From: Micromonospora sp. RP3T
GTDB taxonomy: Bacteria > Actinomycetota > Actinomycetes > Mycobacteriales > Micromonosporaceae
DNA length: 64,000 bases
Assembly (NCBI RefSeq): GCF_003027925.1
Contig: NZ_PYPS01000023.1
Span: 1 to 64,000 of the forward strand
Reading direction: 5' to 3'
The notes under the pieces were generated by a model. It saw only the letters and a list, made by a program, of their open reading frames with translations. It ran no database searches and was not told the origin of the DNA. A program made the position numbers and the translations under genes. How positions within the stretch are numbered: position 1 is the stretch's first letter; every line of letters starts with the position of its first letter. Shown one piece after another: positions 18,249 through 27,475 of the stretch.

Positions 18249-18779
18249 GTGGACCCTCTCCTGAGTGAGTTCGACTCGTTCGTGCGCACCCGCACGCCGG
18301 CGCTCCTGCGCTCGGCGTACCTGCTCACCGGTGACCAGCACCTGGCCGAGGATCTCGTCCAGTCCGCCCTCGCCCGTACCCACCGCTCCTGGAGCCGGCT
18401 GCACGACAGCGGCAACGCGGAGGCGTACACCAGGAAGATCATGTACCACCTCCAGGTCTCCTGGTGGCGACGCCGCCGGGTGGCCGAGTCGATGACGGGC
18501 GACCTGCCCGAGCCACGCGGAGGCGACTCGGCCCCCGACCACGCCCAGCAGACCACGCTCCGGCTCACGCTCCGGGCCGCGCTGGCCCGGCTGTCCGCGA
18601 AACAGCGGGCCGTGCTGGTGCTGCGGTTCTTCGAGGACCGCACCGAGACCGAGGCCGCCGACCTGCTCGGCGTCACCGTCGGCACGGTCAAGAGCCAGAC
18701 CTCGAAGGCGCTCGCCAAGCTGCGCACCGTCGCCCCGGAACTCGCCGACCTGTACGCCACGGAAGGAACCGTCCGATGA
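18249..18779 (+). CDS. SigE-family ECF RNA polymerase sigma factor
   Basis: This 176-aa protein has sigma region 2 (about 6-75): FDSFVRTRTPALLRSAYLLTGDQHLAEDLVQSAL and a WxR motif in YHLQVSWWRRRRV. Region 4 (about 110-165) has LPAKQR-like LSAKQRAVLVLRFFEDRTETEAADLLGVTVGTVKSQ. This is the small SigE-type group common in Streptomyces and Micromonospora. The GTG 18249 start follows an upstream GAAGGA. The stop overlaps the start of the next gene (ATGA), which encodes a membrane-anchored propeller likely to be its regulator or partner. Confidence 0.9.
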   Translation: MDPLLSEFDSFVRTRTPALLRSAYLLTGDQHLAEDLVQSALARTHRSWSRLHDSGNAEAYTRKIMYHLQVSWWRRRRVAESMTGDLPEPRGGDSAPDHAQQTTLRLTLRAALARLSAKQRAVLVLRFFEDRTETEAADLLGVTVGTVKSQTSKALAKLRTVAPELADLYATEGTVR

Positions 18780-19963
18780 ACCAGGATCGCCTGCGCTTCG
18801 ACCTGGCCGACCTGGCCGACGAGGTCACCCCGGTCGACCTGCGGGACCGGGCCCTGCGTACCTCCCGTCGGCTCGGCGTCCGGCGGGCCGTCGCCACCTC
18901 CGCCGCCGTACTGCTGGTGCTGGCCGCCGCGACCGGGACCGCGCTCGCGATCCGGCCGGACGGTTCGGCGCCCGCGCCGGCCGACCCGTCGGTGACCAGC
19001 ACCCCGCCGCCGGTGGAGCCCACCCCGACGCCGTCCGTCGAGCCGTCCCGCTCGCCGAACGCCGGTCCGAGCACCACCACCGGCGGGAGTCCGGCCGGGG
19101 CTGCGATCGGGCGGCTCTTCTACGGTCCGACGACCACCGGCGAGGGCGCCTCGGCCGTCGGGTATCTCTGGTCCTTCAAGCCCGGCTCACAGCCGACCCG
19201 GCTGGCGAAGCTCCCCAGCCTCCCCGCGATCCTGAACGCGGCCGTCTCGCCGGACGGCAGGCGCGTCGCCTGGGTCGACCCGGACGACAACCTGCGGGTG
19301 GCCGACGTCGACGGCGGCAACTCCCGGAAACTCACGCCGGGCGGGCACCGTCAGGTGGAACCGGACTGCTGGACGCCGGTGTGGTCCCCTGACTCCCGCC
19401 GGCTCCTGCTCTCGGTGATCCTGCGGACCGAGCCGTCCCCGGTATCGGAGAGGGGCATTCTCGATCTCGACACGGGCGCGTACACCAGGATCGTCGGAGT
19501 CCAGGGCTGCCACCCGCTGTGGTCGGCCGACGGCAAGGTCCTCGCCTATGCGGACGGGGAGGGCCGGGTGGCGGTGAACCGACCCGACGGCTCGGCGGAG
19601 AAGGTGATCCCCGGCATCAGTGCGCCGGGCGCCCGTTCGTCCTTCGACGTCGCGAGCATCTCCCCGGACGGGTCCCGGCTGGCGCTCCTGCTGCGCAAGC
19701 CGGACGAGCCGGCCGGTGACGTGGCGCGGGAACTCGACGCGAACGCCGTGATCGACACCCGCACCGGCCGGCAGGTCGACCTGCCGCTCGGCGGCCGGCC
19801 GCTGCTCCAGGCCTGGTTCCGGGCCGACGGCAAGCTGGTGGCCCGGGTGAGCGACGGTGACCACAACGTGCTCGTGCTGGTCGGCGCGGACGGCCGGAAG
19901 ATCGTCGAGAGCCGGGAACCGTCGGCTTTGAAGGACAAGCAGATCCTTCAGGTCGTCGACTGA
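18776..19963 (+). CDS. Membrane-anchored TolB/WD40-like beta-propeller protein, probable sigma partner
   Basis: This 395-aa protein has a short cytoplasmic N terminus (about 1-38, with LADLADEVTPVDLRDRALRTSRRLG) and one TM helix at about 40-62 (AVATSAAVLLVLAAATGTALAI). A Pro/Thr/Ser-rich linker leads to a PD40/TolB-type propeller: AVSPDGRRVAWVD, PVWSPDSRRLLLS, PLWSADGKVLAYAD, SISPDGSRLALLL. Translational coupling to the sigma gene and the one-TM layout suggest that the N terminus may hold the sigma factor, with the propeller sensing outside. That is inference; no classical anti-sigma zinc motif is present. Confidence 0.75.
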   Translation: MNQDRLRFDLADLADEVTPVDLRDRALRTSRRLGVRRAVATSAAVLLVLAAATGTALAIRPDGSAPAPADPSVTSTPPPVEPTPTPSVEPSRSPNAGPSTTTGGSPAGAAIGRLFYGPTTTGEGASAVGYLWSFKPGSQPTRLAKLPSLPAILNAAVSPDGRRVAWVDPDDNLRVADVDGGNSRKLTPGGHRQVEPDCWTPVWSPDSRRLLLSVILRTEPSPVSERGILDLDTGAYTRIVGVQGCHPLWSADGKVLAYADGEGRVAVNRPDGSAEKVIPGISAPGARSSFDVASISPDGSRLALLLRKPDEPAGDVARELDANAVIDTRTGRQVDLPLGGRPLLQAWFRADGKLVARVSDGDHNVLVLVGADGRKIVESREPSALKDKQILQVVD

Positions 19964-19970
19964 CAGTCGG

Positions 19971-20009
19971 CTGCGGGGGCGGGCAGCGGAAGGCGGCCCG
20001 TCCCCGCAG
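19971..20009 (+). terminator. Hairpin terminator after the sigma/propeller operon
   Basis: CTGCGGGG (19971-19978) pairs with CCCCGCAG (20002-20009), and an inner GCGGGC/GCCCG stem gives a long G+C hairpin 8 nt after the stop codon. Confidence 0.6.
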
Positions 20010-20157
20010 GCGTACACCACGGGCGGGTGATCGCGGCGGCAGGCCGGAACCGAACGCCGAGACGTCCACCACGTCCGGGCCCGGGGGGTGAGCGGGAGCG
20101 CACCGGGCGGTGACAGACTGGACGACGCTTCTGCGGGGGACGTCGGAGGGAGGCGCC

Positions 20158-20928
20158 GTGCGCTGGCGCAGCTTCGTGGCGGTGGGCGACAGCTTCACCG
20201 AGGGCATGGACGACGCATATCCGGACGGCAGCTACCGGGGGTGGGCCGACCTGGTCGCGACCCGGCTCGCCGCCGAGGCCGGCCCCGACTTCCGCTATGC
20301 CAACCTGGCCATCCGGGGCCGGCTGTTCCCGAACGTCGTGGCCGAGCAGGTGCCGGCCGCGCTGGCCATGAGGCCCGACCTGATCAGCTTCGCGGCCGGC
20401 GGCAACGACGTGCTGCGCCGCAGCTTCGACCCGGACGTCTTCGTCCCGCGCTTCGACGCGGTGGTCGGTCGGCTGCGGTCCGGCGGCAGCGACGTGGTGC
20501 TGTTCCGGTTCGCCGACGTGATGGCCCGGCTGCCCGGTCAGCGGCTGGTGGCCCCCCGGGTGACGCTGCTCAACCGGGCCGTCGGTGAGGTCGCCGAGCG
20601 GCACGGCGCGATCCTGGTCGACCTCTACGCCGACGAGGCGTACCTCAACCCGATGCTCTGGAGCACCGACCGGCTGCACCTGTCGGCGGCCGGGCACCGG
20701 CGGGTCGCCGCGCAGGTGCTCAGCGCGCTCGGCGTGGGCTGCGAGGAGGAGTGGCTGATGGTGCCGCCGCACCCGGCGCCGACCCCGTGGCTCGCCGCCC
20801 GCCGCGCCGACCTGCGTTGGGCCGGCCGGCACCTGGCGCCGTGGATCAAGCGTCGGCTGACCGGCCGCTCCTCGGGCGACTTCGTCACCGCCAAGCGACC
20901 CGTGCTCGGCCCGGTCGACGCCGGCTGA
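20158..20928 (+). CDS. SGNH/GDSL-family hydrolase
   Basis: This 256-aa serine esterase/lipase-like enzyme has block I FVAVGDSFTEGMDD (Ser nucleophile near residue 11), block II with Gly in NLAIRGRL, block III FAAGGNDVL with Asn, and block V DRLHLSAAGHRRVA with Asp and His. The start GTG 20158 is chosen because GGAGGGAGG (20145-20153) lies at ideal spacing; the frame is open to 20110 without family character. No signal peptide is seen, so it is cytoplasmic. It is followed after 3 bp by an amidohydrolase-like fragment gene. The substrate is unknown. Confidence 0.88.
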   Translation: MRWRSFVAVGDSFTEGMDDAYPDGSYRGWADLVATRLAAEAGPDFRYANLAIRGRLFPNVVAEQVPAALAMRPDLISFAAGGNDVLRRSFDPDVFVPRFDAVVGRLRSGGSDVVLFRFADVMARLPGQRLVAPRVTLLNRAVGEVAERHGAILVDLYADEAYLNPMLWSTDRLHLSAAGHRRVAAQVLSALGVGCEEEWLMVPPHPAPTPWLAARRADLRWAGRHLAPWIKRRLTGRSSGDFVTAKRPVLGPVDAG

Positions 20929-20931
20929 GCG

Positions 20932-21378
20932 GTGCGCACCGTCCACGTCGCCGACCTGCTGCGGCTCACCCTCGACGACGAGCCCCGCGCCGGGCTGGCG
21001 GTCCTGGTGGGCGGTGACCGCGTCGAGGCGGTCGCGCCGCTGGGCGAGCTGACCGGCGCGTACCCCGAGGTGCGGATGCGGCGGTGGGCCGGCACGCTCG
21101 GGCCGGCGCTGGTGCACGACGGCCCGCTGCCGCCCGCGCCGACGCCGCGTGAACGGGTGCACGTGCTGTTCCGGCTCGGCGTCGCCGAGGTGCTCGACGC
21201 GCACGTCACCGATCCGGCGCTACGCGCCGCCGCGACCCGCAACGGGGTGGCGGTGCTGCCCGCCGCCCGGCCCCCGACGCTGGTGGCCGGAGGCCGGGCC
21301 GACCTCGCCGTGTTCGACGCGGACGGCTCCTGCCGGGCCACCGTGGTCGCCGGGCGGCTGGTGCACCGCCGCGCCTGA
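20932..21378 (+). CDS. Imidazolonepropionase-like (amidohydrolase-related) small protein
   Basis: This 148-aa protein resembles only the beta-sandwich and C-terminal edges of amidohydrolases: LAVLVGGDRVEAVAPLGEL at the N terminus and GVAVLPAARPPTLVAGGRADLAVFDADGSCRATVVAGRLVHR at the C terminus. The metal-binding HxH barrel core is absent, so it is unlikely to be catalytically active in the usual way. The GTG start lies 3 bp after the esterase stop, so the two genes form an operon. It may be a relic or a small binding protein. Confidence 0.65.
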   Translation: MRTVHVADLLRLTLDDEPRAGLAVLVGGDRVEAVAPLGELTGAYPEVRMRRWAGTLGPALVHDGPLPPAPTPRERVHVLFRLGVAEVLDAHVTDPALRAAATRNGVAVLPAARPPTLVAGGRADLAVFDADGSCRATVVAGRLVHRRA

Positions 21379-21401
21379 CCACCATCGGCCAGCCAGGCGG
21401 G

Positions 21402-22607
21402 TCAGGAGAACCGCACCCACGTCCGGTCCGTCCCCCGACCGACGCCGAGGAACCACGACGGCCCGTGCCGGACCGTGATCGTGCCGTCCGGCAGAACGCC
21501 CAGCGCGGTGTCCGGTGCCGGCGTCCGCAACGCCTCGCGCAACTCGGGCACCTCGGCGTAGCGACCGCCGGCCACGAACCCCAACCCGCCGTACGCGTCG
21601 GCGACCACCAGGAGACCGTCGCCGGGGGCGGCCACCGTCGCGGTGCCGTCCGGCAGGTCCGCCCCGGGCTGCCAACCGTCACCGGCCGGTCGCCACGTGC
21701 CGTTCGGCCGGTCGGTCCGGATCAGCCAGACGTCCCGGCCGTCCGGGGCGAGCGCGAGCTGCCGGGCGCCCGCGACCGTCGGCAGCTTCCGCCAGGTGGA
21801 ACCCTGGTCGGAGCTGGTGACCACGGTCAGTCTTCCGGCGGACCAGACGGCCAGCCAGAGCCGGCCGTCCGCGCCCTCGACCAGAGTGTCCTCCGTGTCC
21901 GACCGCATCGTGACCGGCGGCTGCCGGAAGTGCTGGCCACCGCTCACCCGGAGCACGCGTCGTCGCTCGCAGTCCAGTCGGACGCCGTCCGGGGGACAGC
22001 CGAGGTAGAGCCCGCTCGGGGTGGCGAAGACGCGCCGGACGGCCGTTGGCGGCGCGTCGTACGGGTGGCTGGTGAACGTGCGCCCGCCGTCGGTCGTGAC
22101 GAGGTAGCCGCCGCGCGTCGTCACGGCCAGCGTGTCCGCGTCCACGGGCAGGATCTGCACCAGGCCATCGGGCACCGCCGGCAGGTCGGTGGGCCGCCAG
22201 GTCACGCCGCCGTCGGTGGTCCGCGCGACGGTACGCCGGCAACCACTCACCGACTCCTCGGCCGGACAGGTGTCGAAGAGCGCCCAACCGGCCCGGGAAG
22301 AGACGAAGCGCAGGTCGGCCAGCTCACCGCGTACCCCGGGAAGGGCGACCGTGCGGACGGTGAGCCGGCCGGTCGCCTCGCTCGGCGAGACCGACGGCGC
22401 CGGCAGCGGTCCCGGCCGGTCGCCGCGATGGGCGACCGCGAGCGCCGAGGCCGGCCCGGCCAGCGCCACGGCGAGCAGGCCGGCCATCAGGCCGCGCCGC
22501 CGCCGGCGCTCCCGGATGCGACGTTGCGCGTCGGCCACGCCGGGCGGCCGGAAGGTCGGTGCCGCCGCGGTCTCGAACTCGACGAACAGCTCCTCCAGGT
22601 CAGGCAC
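21402..22607 (-). CDS. Membrane-anchored BNR/Ycf48-like beta-propeller protein, probable sigma partner
   Basis: This 401-aa protein has a cytoplasmic N terminus (about 1-42: DLEELFVEFETAAAPTFRPPGVADAQRRIRERRRRR) and one TM helix at about 43-60. An extracellular propeller follows, with repeated sialidase-like blades: RTTDGGVTWRPTDLP, VTTDGGRTFTSHPYD, SSDQGSTWRKLP. The GTG start at 22607 overlaps the sigma gene by 8 bp (GTGCCTGA). The layout mirrors the pair at 18249/18776 with a different propeller. A sigma-control role is inferred from coupling and topology. Confidence 0.75.
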   Translation of the reverse strand: MPDLEELFVEFETAAAPTFRPPGVADAQRRIRERRRRRGLMAGLLAVALAGPASALAVAHRGDRPGPLPAPSVSPSEATGRLTVRTVALPGVRGELADLRFVSSRAGWALFDTCPAEESVSGCRRTVARTTDGGVTWRPTDLPAVPDGLVQILPVDADTLAVTTRGGYLVTTDGGRTFTSHPYDAPPTAVRRVFATPSGLYLGCPPDGVRLDCERRRVLRVSGGQHFRQPPVTMRSDTEDTLVEGADGRLWLAVWSAGRLTVVTSSDQGSTWRKLPTVAGARQLALAPDGRDVWLIRTDRPNGTWRPAGDGWQPGADLPDGTATVAAPGDGLLVVADAYGGLGFVAGGRYAEVPELREALRTPAPDTALGVLPDGTITVRHGPSWFLGVGRGTDRTWVRFS

Positions 22608-23130
22608 GGCGCAACTCCGATCCGGTCTCGGTGAGGTGACGGGCGAGCGCGGCCCGGCCCCGGGACAGCCGGGACCGGACGGTGCCTTCCGGCGCACCGA
22701 CCTGCTGGGCGATCTCGGCGACGCTCAGGTGCGCCAGGTGGTGCAGCACGATCGCGCGGCGCTGGTCGGCGGGCAGGACGGCCAGCGCGTCGAGCAACGC
22801 CACCCGATCCGGCTCCGGGCCGGGCACGTGCTCCTCCCGCTGCCGGGCCAGGTGCCGCACGGCGGTACGCATCCGGCGCAGCCGACTGGTGGCCAGGTTC
22901 CAGGCCACCCGACGGACGAACGCGGACGGATCGTCGTACCCGGCGATGCGGGGCCAGCGTTCCAGCGCCCGGCAGAACGCCTCCTGGGTCAGGTCCTGCG
23001 CCTCGCCGTGGTCACCCAGGTACGCGTAGAGCTGCACCGCGATGCGGTGGAAGTGGGCGCGGTAGAACTCGGTGAAGTCCGCCGGCGCGGTCCCGGCCCG
23101 GGGCGGCCCGGTCTGTTGCCGTGGGGTCAT
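22600..23130 (-). CDS. ECF RNA polymerase sigma factor (SigE-like)
   Basis: This 176-aa protein has region 2 (about 18-85: FTEFYRAHFHRIAVQLYAYLGDHGEAQDLTQEAFCRALERW) and region 4 (about 120-170: LDALAVLPADQRRAIVLHHLAHLSVAEIAQQVGAPEGTVRSRLSRGRAAL). Start ATG 23130 has GGAGGGA 7 nt upstream. It is translated together with the propeller protein downstream (8-bp overlap). It is divergent from the rhodanese gene at 23274. Promoter specificity cannot be read from the sequence. Confidence 0.9.
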   Translation of the reverse strand: MTPRQQTGPPRAGTAPADFTEFYRAHFHRIAVQLYAYLGDHGEAQDLTQEAFCRALERWPRIAGYDDPSAFVRRVAWNLATSRLRRMRTAVRHLARQREEHVPGPEPDRVALLDALAVLPADQRRAIVLHHLAHLSVAEIAQQVGAPEGTVRSRLSRGRAALARHLTETGSELRRA

Positions 23131-23273
23131 CGCGGTCCCTCCGCGGTCGGGGGCGTTCGCAACTGTCACGTACGACCCGCCGGATCCGCTGCATCCCGAT
23201 CGCCCGATGTCCACCCGCCGGATAGCGGCCGGTGTCACATCCGGCGCGCCCGATCCGGCGTACCTTGGGGCTC

Positions 23274-24176
23274 ATGCCTGTGCCGAGTGATCCGCATCCC
23301 CGCCTCCAGTCGTACGCCGACCCGCAGCGCCTGGTCACCACGGAGTGGTTGGCCGAGCACCTGGGCGACGAGGGCCTCGTGGTGGTCGAGTCGGACGAGG
23401 ACGTGCTCCTCTACGACACCGGCCACCTTCCCGGCGCCGTCAAGGTCGACTGGCACACCGAGCTGAACGACCAGGTCACCCGCGACTACCTGGACGCCGC
23501 CAGCTTCGCCGAGCTGTGCGCGGCCAAGGGCATCGGCCGCGACGACACGGTCGTCTTCTACGGCGACAACTTCAACTGGTGGGCCGCGTACGCCCTCTGG
23601 GTCTTCTCCCTGTTCGGCCACGCCGACGTGCGGCTGCTCGACGGCGGCCGGCAGAAGTGGATCGCCGAGGGACGGGAACTGACCCGGGACAAGGTCAGCC
23701 GGCCCCGCGCCTCCTACCCGGTGCCGGAGCGCGACGACGCGCCGATCCGGGCTTACCGGGAGCAGGTCATGGCGCACGTGGCGGCCGGCCGGCCGCTCGT
23801 CGACGTGCGGTCGCCGGGCGAGTACACCGGCGAGATGCTGCACATGCCGGACTATCCGCAGGAGGGCGCGCTGCGTGGCGGGCACATCCCGGGCGCGGTG
23901 AGCAAGCCGTGGAAGTCCGCCGCGAACGACGACGGCACGTTCAAGTCGGCCGACGAGCTGCGCGCCATCTACGCCGACCAGCTCGGGCTGAGCCCGGCCG
24001 ACGACGTGGTGGCGTACTGCCGGATCGGCGAGCGGTCCAGCCACACCTGGTTCGTGTTGCACCACCTGCTCGGGTTCCCGCAGGTGCGCAACTACGACGG
24101 CTCGTGGACCGAGTGGGGCAACCTGGTCCGGGCGCCCGTCGTCAAGGGCGACCAGCCCGGCGGCCTGACCCGTTGA
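23274..24176 (+). CDS. Rhodanese-type sulfurtransferase (SseA/thiosulfate sulfurtransferase-like)
   Basis: This 300-aa protein has two rhodanese domains. The N-terminal, inactive one is at about 20-140 (YDTGHLPGAVKVDWHTELND, LDGGRQKWIAEG). The C-terminal catalytic one is at about 160-285 (VDVRSPGEYTG, GGHIPGAVSKPWKSA), with the active loop VAYCRIGERSSHTW and Cys near residue 248. CRIGERSS is the pattern of the actinobacterial CysA/SseA group, which transfers sulfane sulfur to cyanide or to sulfur-relay partners. A TACCTT -10 box at 23261-23266, 7 nt before the ATG, implies a leaderless transcript. It is divergent from the sigma gene. Confidence 0.9.
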   Translation: MPVPSDPHPRLQSYADPQRLVTTEWLAEHLGDEGLVVVESDEDVLLYDTGHLPGAVKVDWHTELNDQVTRDYLDAASFAELCAAKGIGRDDTVVFYGDNFNWWAAYALWVFSLFGHADVRLLDGGRQKWIAEGRELTRDKVSRPRASYPVPERDDAPIRAYREQVMAHVAAGRPLVDVRSPGEYTGEMLHMPDYPQEGALRGGHIPGAVSKPWKSAANDDGTFKSADELRAIYADQLGLSPADDVVAYCRIGERSSHTWFVLHHLLGFPQVRNYDGSWTEWGNLVRAPVVKGDQPGGLTR

Positions 24177-24261
24177 GCGTCCCGTTCACCCGCCTCGCCA
24201 CCGGGGCGGGTGGACGGCGGCGGTGACCAGAACCGACCGGCGGGTAACCACGGGTCCCCCG

Positions 24262-24283
24262 CCTCGAAGACGAGGTCTAGGCT
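24262..24283 (+). promoter_or_regulatory. Promoter and candidate operator of the tetR gene
   Basis: CCTCG (24262-24266) and CGAGG (24271-24275) flank AAGA, directly upstream of a TAGGCT -10 box (24278-24283). The start GTG 24290 is 6 nt further on, so transcription is leaderless. The inverted repeat overlaps the promoter core and could mediate autoregulation. Confidence 0.45.
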
Positions 24284-24289
24284 GGCCCG

Positions 24290-24913
24290 GTGGCGGTGGA
24301 ACAGCAGGCGCGGGGGGCGACGGGCGGGGCCCGGCGCCGGTCCCGGCGGGACGAGATCCTGGAGATCGCGGTCGGCCTCTTCGCCCAGCGGGGCTATCAC
24401 GGCGTGTCGATGGACGACATCGGTGCGGCGGCGGGCGTCACCGGTCCGGCGCTCTACCATCACTTCGCCGGCAAGGAGGCGATGCTGGTCGCGGCGCTGG
24501 TGCCGGTCAGCGAAGGGCTGCTCGCCGGTGGCCGGGAGCGGGCCGCCGGCCGTCCGGACGACCCACGCGCCGCGCTGGAGTCGCTGATCGACTTCCACGT
24601 CGAGTTCGCGCTGGCGAACCCCGCGGTGATCGCGCTGCACCTGCACGAGCTGGACCGCCTCCCGGACGAGCCGCGCCGCCGGATCCGCCGGCTCCAGCGG
24701 ATGTACGTCGAGGAGTGGGTCACGGTGCTGACCGCGCTGCACCCGGGCCTGCCGGACGGTGCCGCCCGGGTGCTCGCGCACGCCGCGTTCGGCCTGATGA
24801 ACTCCACCCCGTTCCTCGGTGGCGAGGTGGATCGCCGGCGCCGGGCCGAGCTGCTGCGCGGCGCCACCCTGGCGGCCCTGTCGGCGCCCACCGACTCCAC
24901 CGACCCCACCTGA
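24290..24913 (+). CDS. TetR-family regulator heading a leucine/isovalerate-type catabolic cluster
   Basis: This 207-aa protein has a TetR HTH at about 18-65: RRDEILEIAVGLFAQRGYHGVSMDDIGAAAGVTGPALYHHFAGKEAML. The C-terminal helical ligand domain is of the type seen in regulators of acyl-CoA metabolism. It precedes genes for a biotin carboxylase, HMG-CoA lyase, carboxyltransferase and acyl-CoA dehydrogenase, so the effector is probably an acyl-CoA. Likely targets are its own promoter and the AACGATCGTT site at 27437. Paired GGGGCCCC repeats separate it from the next gene. Confidence 0.85.
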   Translation: MAVEQQARGATGGARRRSRRDEILEIAVGLFAQRGYHGVSMDDIGAAAGVTGPALYHHFAGKEAMLVAALVPVSEGLLAGGRERAAGRPDDPRAALESLIDFHVEFALANPAVIALHLHELDRLPDEPRRRIRRLQRMYVEEWVTVLTALHPGLPDGAARVLAHAAFGLMNSTPFLGGEVDRRRRAELLRGATLAALSAPTDSTDPT

Positions 24914-24927
24914 CACGCCGCACGCGC

Positions 24928-24982
24928 CTTAACGCATGTTAAGAAGGGGCCTACACCTCAGGCGTCGAGAAGGGGCCCTTCC
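24928..24982. repeat. Paired GGGGCCCC intergenic repeat, copy C (degenerate)
   Basis: CTTAAC/GTTAAG arms (24928-24933 and 24938-24943, spacer GCAT) run into AAGGGGCC. A second unit GCGTCGAGAAGGGGCCCTTCC lies at 24962-24982, written here as GCGTCGAGAAGGGG + CCCTTCC. The AAGGGG of the second unit falls 7 nt before a TTG codon at 24983, so the repeat may also serve in translation initiation of the biotin carboxylase. Confidence 0.6.
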
Positions 24983-24991
24983 TTGCCGAAC

Positions 24992-26329
<1,338 letters not shown>

Positions 26330-26355
26330 CCTTCGACACGAGTGAGGTGAACCTG

Positions 26356-27276
26356 ATGACGGAACTGCCCACGTCGGTGAGCATCCGCGAGGTCGGACCC
26401 CGGGACGGGCTCCAGAACGAGGAACCGATCCCCACCGACGCGAAGGTGAAGCTGCTCGACGCGTTGTCCCGGACCGGGGTACGCCGCATCGAGGCCGTCT
26501 CCTTCGTGCACCCGAAGGCCATCCCGCAGATGGCCGACGCCGACGAGGTGTGGCAGCGGGCCGGGAAGGTCGACGGCGTGCGCTACTCGGCGCTGGTGCC
26601 GAACACCCGGGGCGCGCAGCGGGCCCTGGCCGCCGGCTTCACCGAGATCGAGGTGGTGGTGTCGGCCAGCGACACGCACAACCGGCGCAACGTGAACCGT
26701 TCGACCGAGGAGTCGCTCGACGACATCGCCGAGCTGATCGCGCTGCTGCACGACGCGGGCGCGACCGCCGAGGTGATCGTGGCGACCAGCTTCGGCTGCC
26801 CCTATGAGGGTGACGTCGACCCGACGCGGGTGGCCGCCATCGTGGACCGGGTGGTCCGGGACGGCGCGGACCGCGTCGCCTTCGGCGACACCACCGGCAT
26901 GGGTACGCCCCGGCGGGTCCGCGAGCTGGTCACCGCCGTACGCGACCGCAACGCTCAGGTGCCGGTGCTGCTGCACTTCCACAACACCCGGGGCACCGCG
27001 CTGGCGAACATGCTGACCGCCATGGAGCTGGGGGTCACCGAGTTCGACGCCAGCGTCGGTGGTCTCGGCGGCTGCCCGTACGCGCCGGGGGCGAGCGGCA
27101 ACCTGGCCACCGAGGAGGCGGTGCACATGCTGCACGACATGGGCATCGAGACCGGCATCGACCTGGACGCGCTGATCGAGGCGGCCGAGCTGGCCGAGTA
27201 CCTGCTCGACAAGAAGCTCCCCTCCGGCGTCCTCCGAGCCGGCCCCCGAACCCGCCTCACGCCCCGCCCGTCCTGA
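26356..27276 (+). CDS. Hydroxymethylglutaryl-CoA lyase
   Basis: This 306-aa TIM-barrel enzyme cleaves HMG-CoA to acetoacetate and acetyl-CoA, the last step of leucine degradation. Visible features are VSIREVGPRDGLQNE (substrate- and metal-binding Arg/Asp), EAVSFVHPKAIPQMAD, VVVSASDTHNRRNVNRS, FGDTTGMGTP, LHFHNTRGTALANM (metal His residues) and the signature GGLGGCPYAPGASGN with catalytic Cys. The ATG has GAGGTGA 7 nt upstream and lies 26 bp after the biotin carboxylase stop, so the two genes share a transcript. The downstream gap contains a 19-bp-stem inverted repeat. Confidence 0.92.
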   Translation: MTELPTSVSIREVGPRDGLQNEEPIPTDAKVKLLDALSRTGVRRIEAVSFVHPKAIPQMADADEVWQRAGKVDGVRYSALVPNTRGAQRALAAGFTEIEVVVSASDTHNRRNVNRSTEESLDDIAELIALLHDAGATAEVIVATSFGCPYEGDVDPTRVAAIVDRVVRDGADRVAFGDTTGMGTPRRVRELVTAVRDRNAQVPVLLHFHNTRGTALANMLTAMELGVTEFDASVGGLGGCPYAPGASGNLATEEAVHMLHDMGIETGIDLDALIEAAELAEYLLDKKLPSGVLRAGPRTRLTPRPS

Positions 27277-27308
27277 CCCCGCCCGTCCCTCTCTCCCCTC
27301 TCCCCGTT

Positions 27309-27375
27309 GATCTTGCACTTCCGGCCCTTGTCGTGCGTCTTTTGTGCCGCATGTCGGGGCCGGAAGTGCAAGATC
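27309..27375. repeat. Long inverted repeat (19-bp perfect stem) between HMG-CoA lyase and carboxyltransferase
   Basis: GATCTTGCACTTCCGGCCC (27309-27327) and its exact complement (27357-27375) enclose 29 nt. It starts 32 nt after the HMG-CoA lyase stop. No U-tract follows. It could end transcription of the upstream genes or be a dispersed hairpin element of the genome; the right half runs into GATCGCGCG. It is unrelated to the GGGGCCCC repeats. Confidence 0.8.
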
Positions 27376-27430
27376 GCGCGGGTGGGTGCGGGGTCGGGGC
27401 GGTGGGTCGCCGGAGGGGGTGGGGGTGGGG

Positions 27431-27450
27431 TAGCCTAACGATCGTTCAGG
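27431..27450 (+). promoter_or_regulatory. Carboxyltransferase promoter with TetR-type operator AACGATCGTT
   Basis: A TAGCCT hexamer (27431-27436) is followed by the perfect 10-bp palindrome AACGATCGTT (27437-27446), 30 nt before the GTG at 27476. Short A/C-G/T palindromes of this kind are common TetR-family sites. The TetR gene at 24290 is the obvious candidate regulator. Confidence 0.5.
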
Positions 27451-27475
27451 TCGGTGGGCGGCAGAGGGAGTCGGC

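Noticed and set aside
27301..27475. Possible small RNA or riboswitch in the 199-bp gap
   Set aside because: The only structure is the long inverted repeat; no known riboswitch core is visible.
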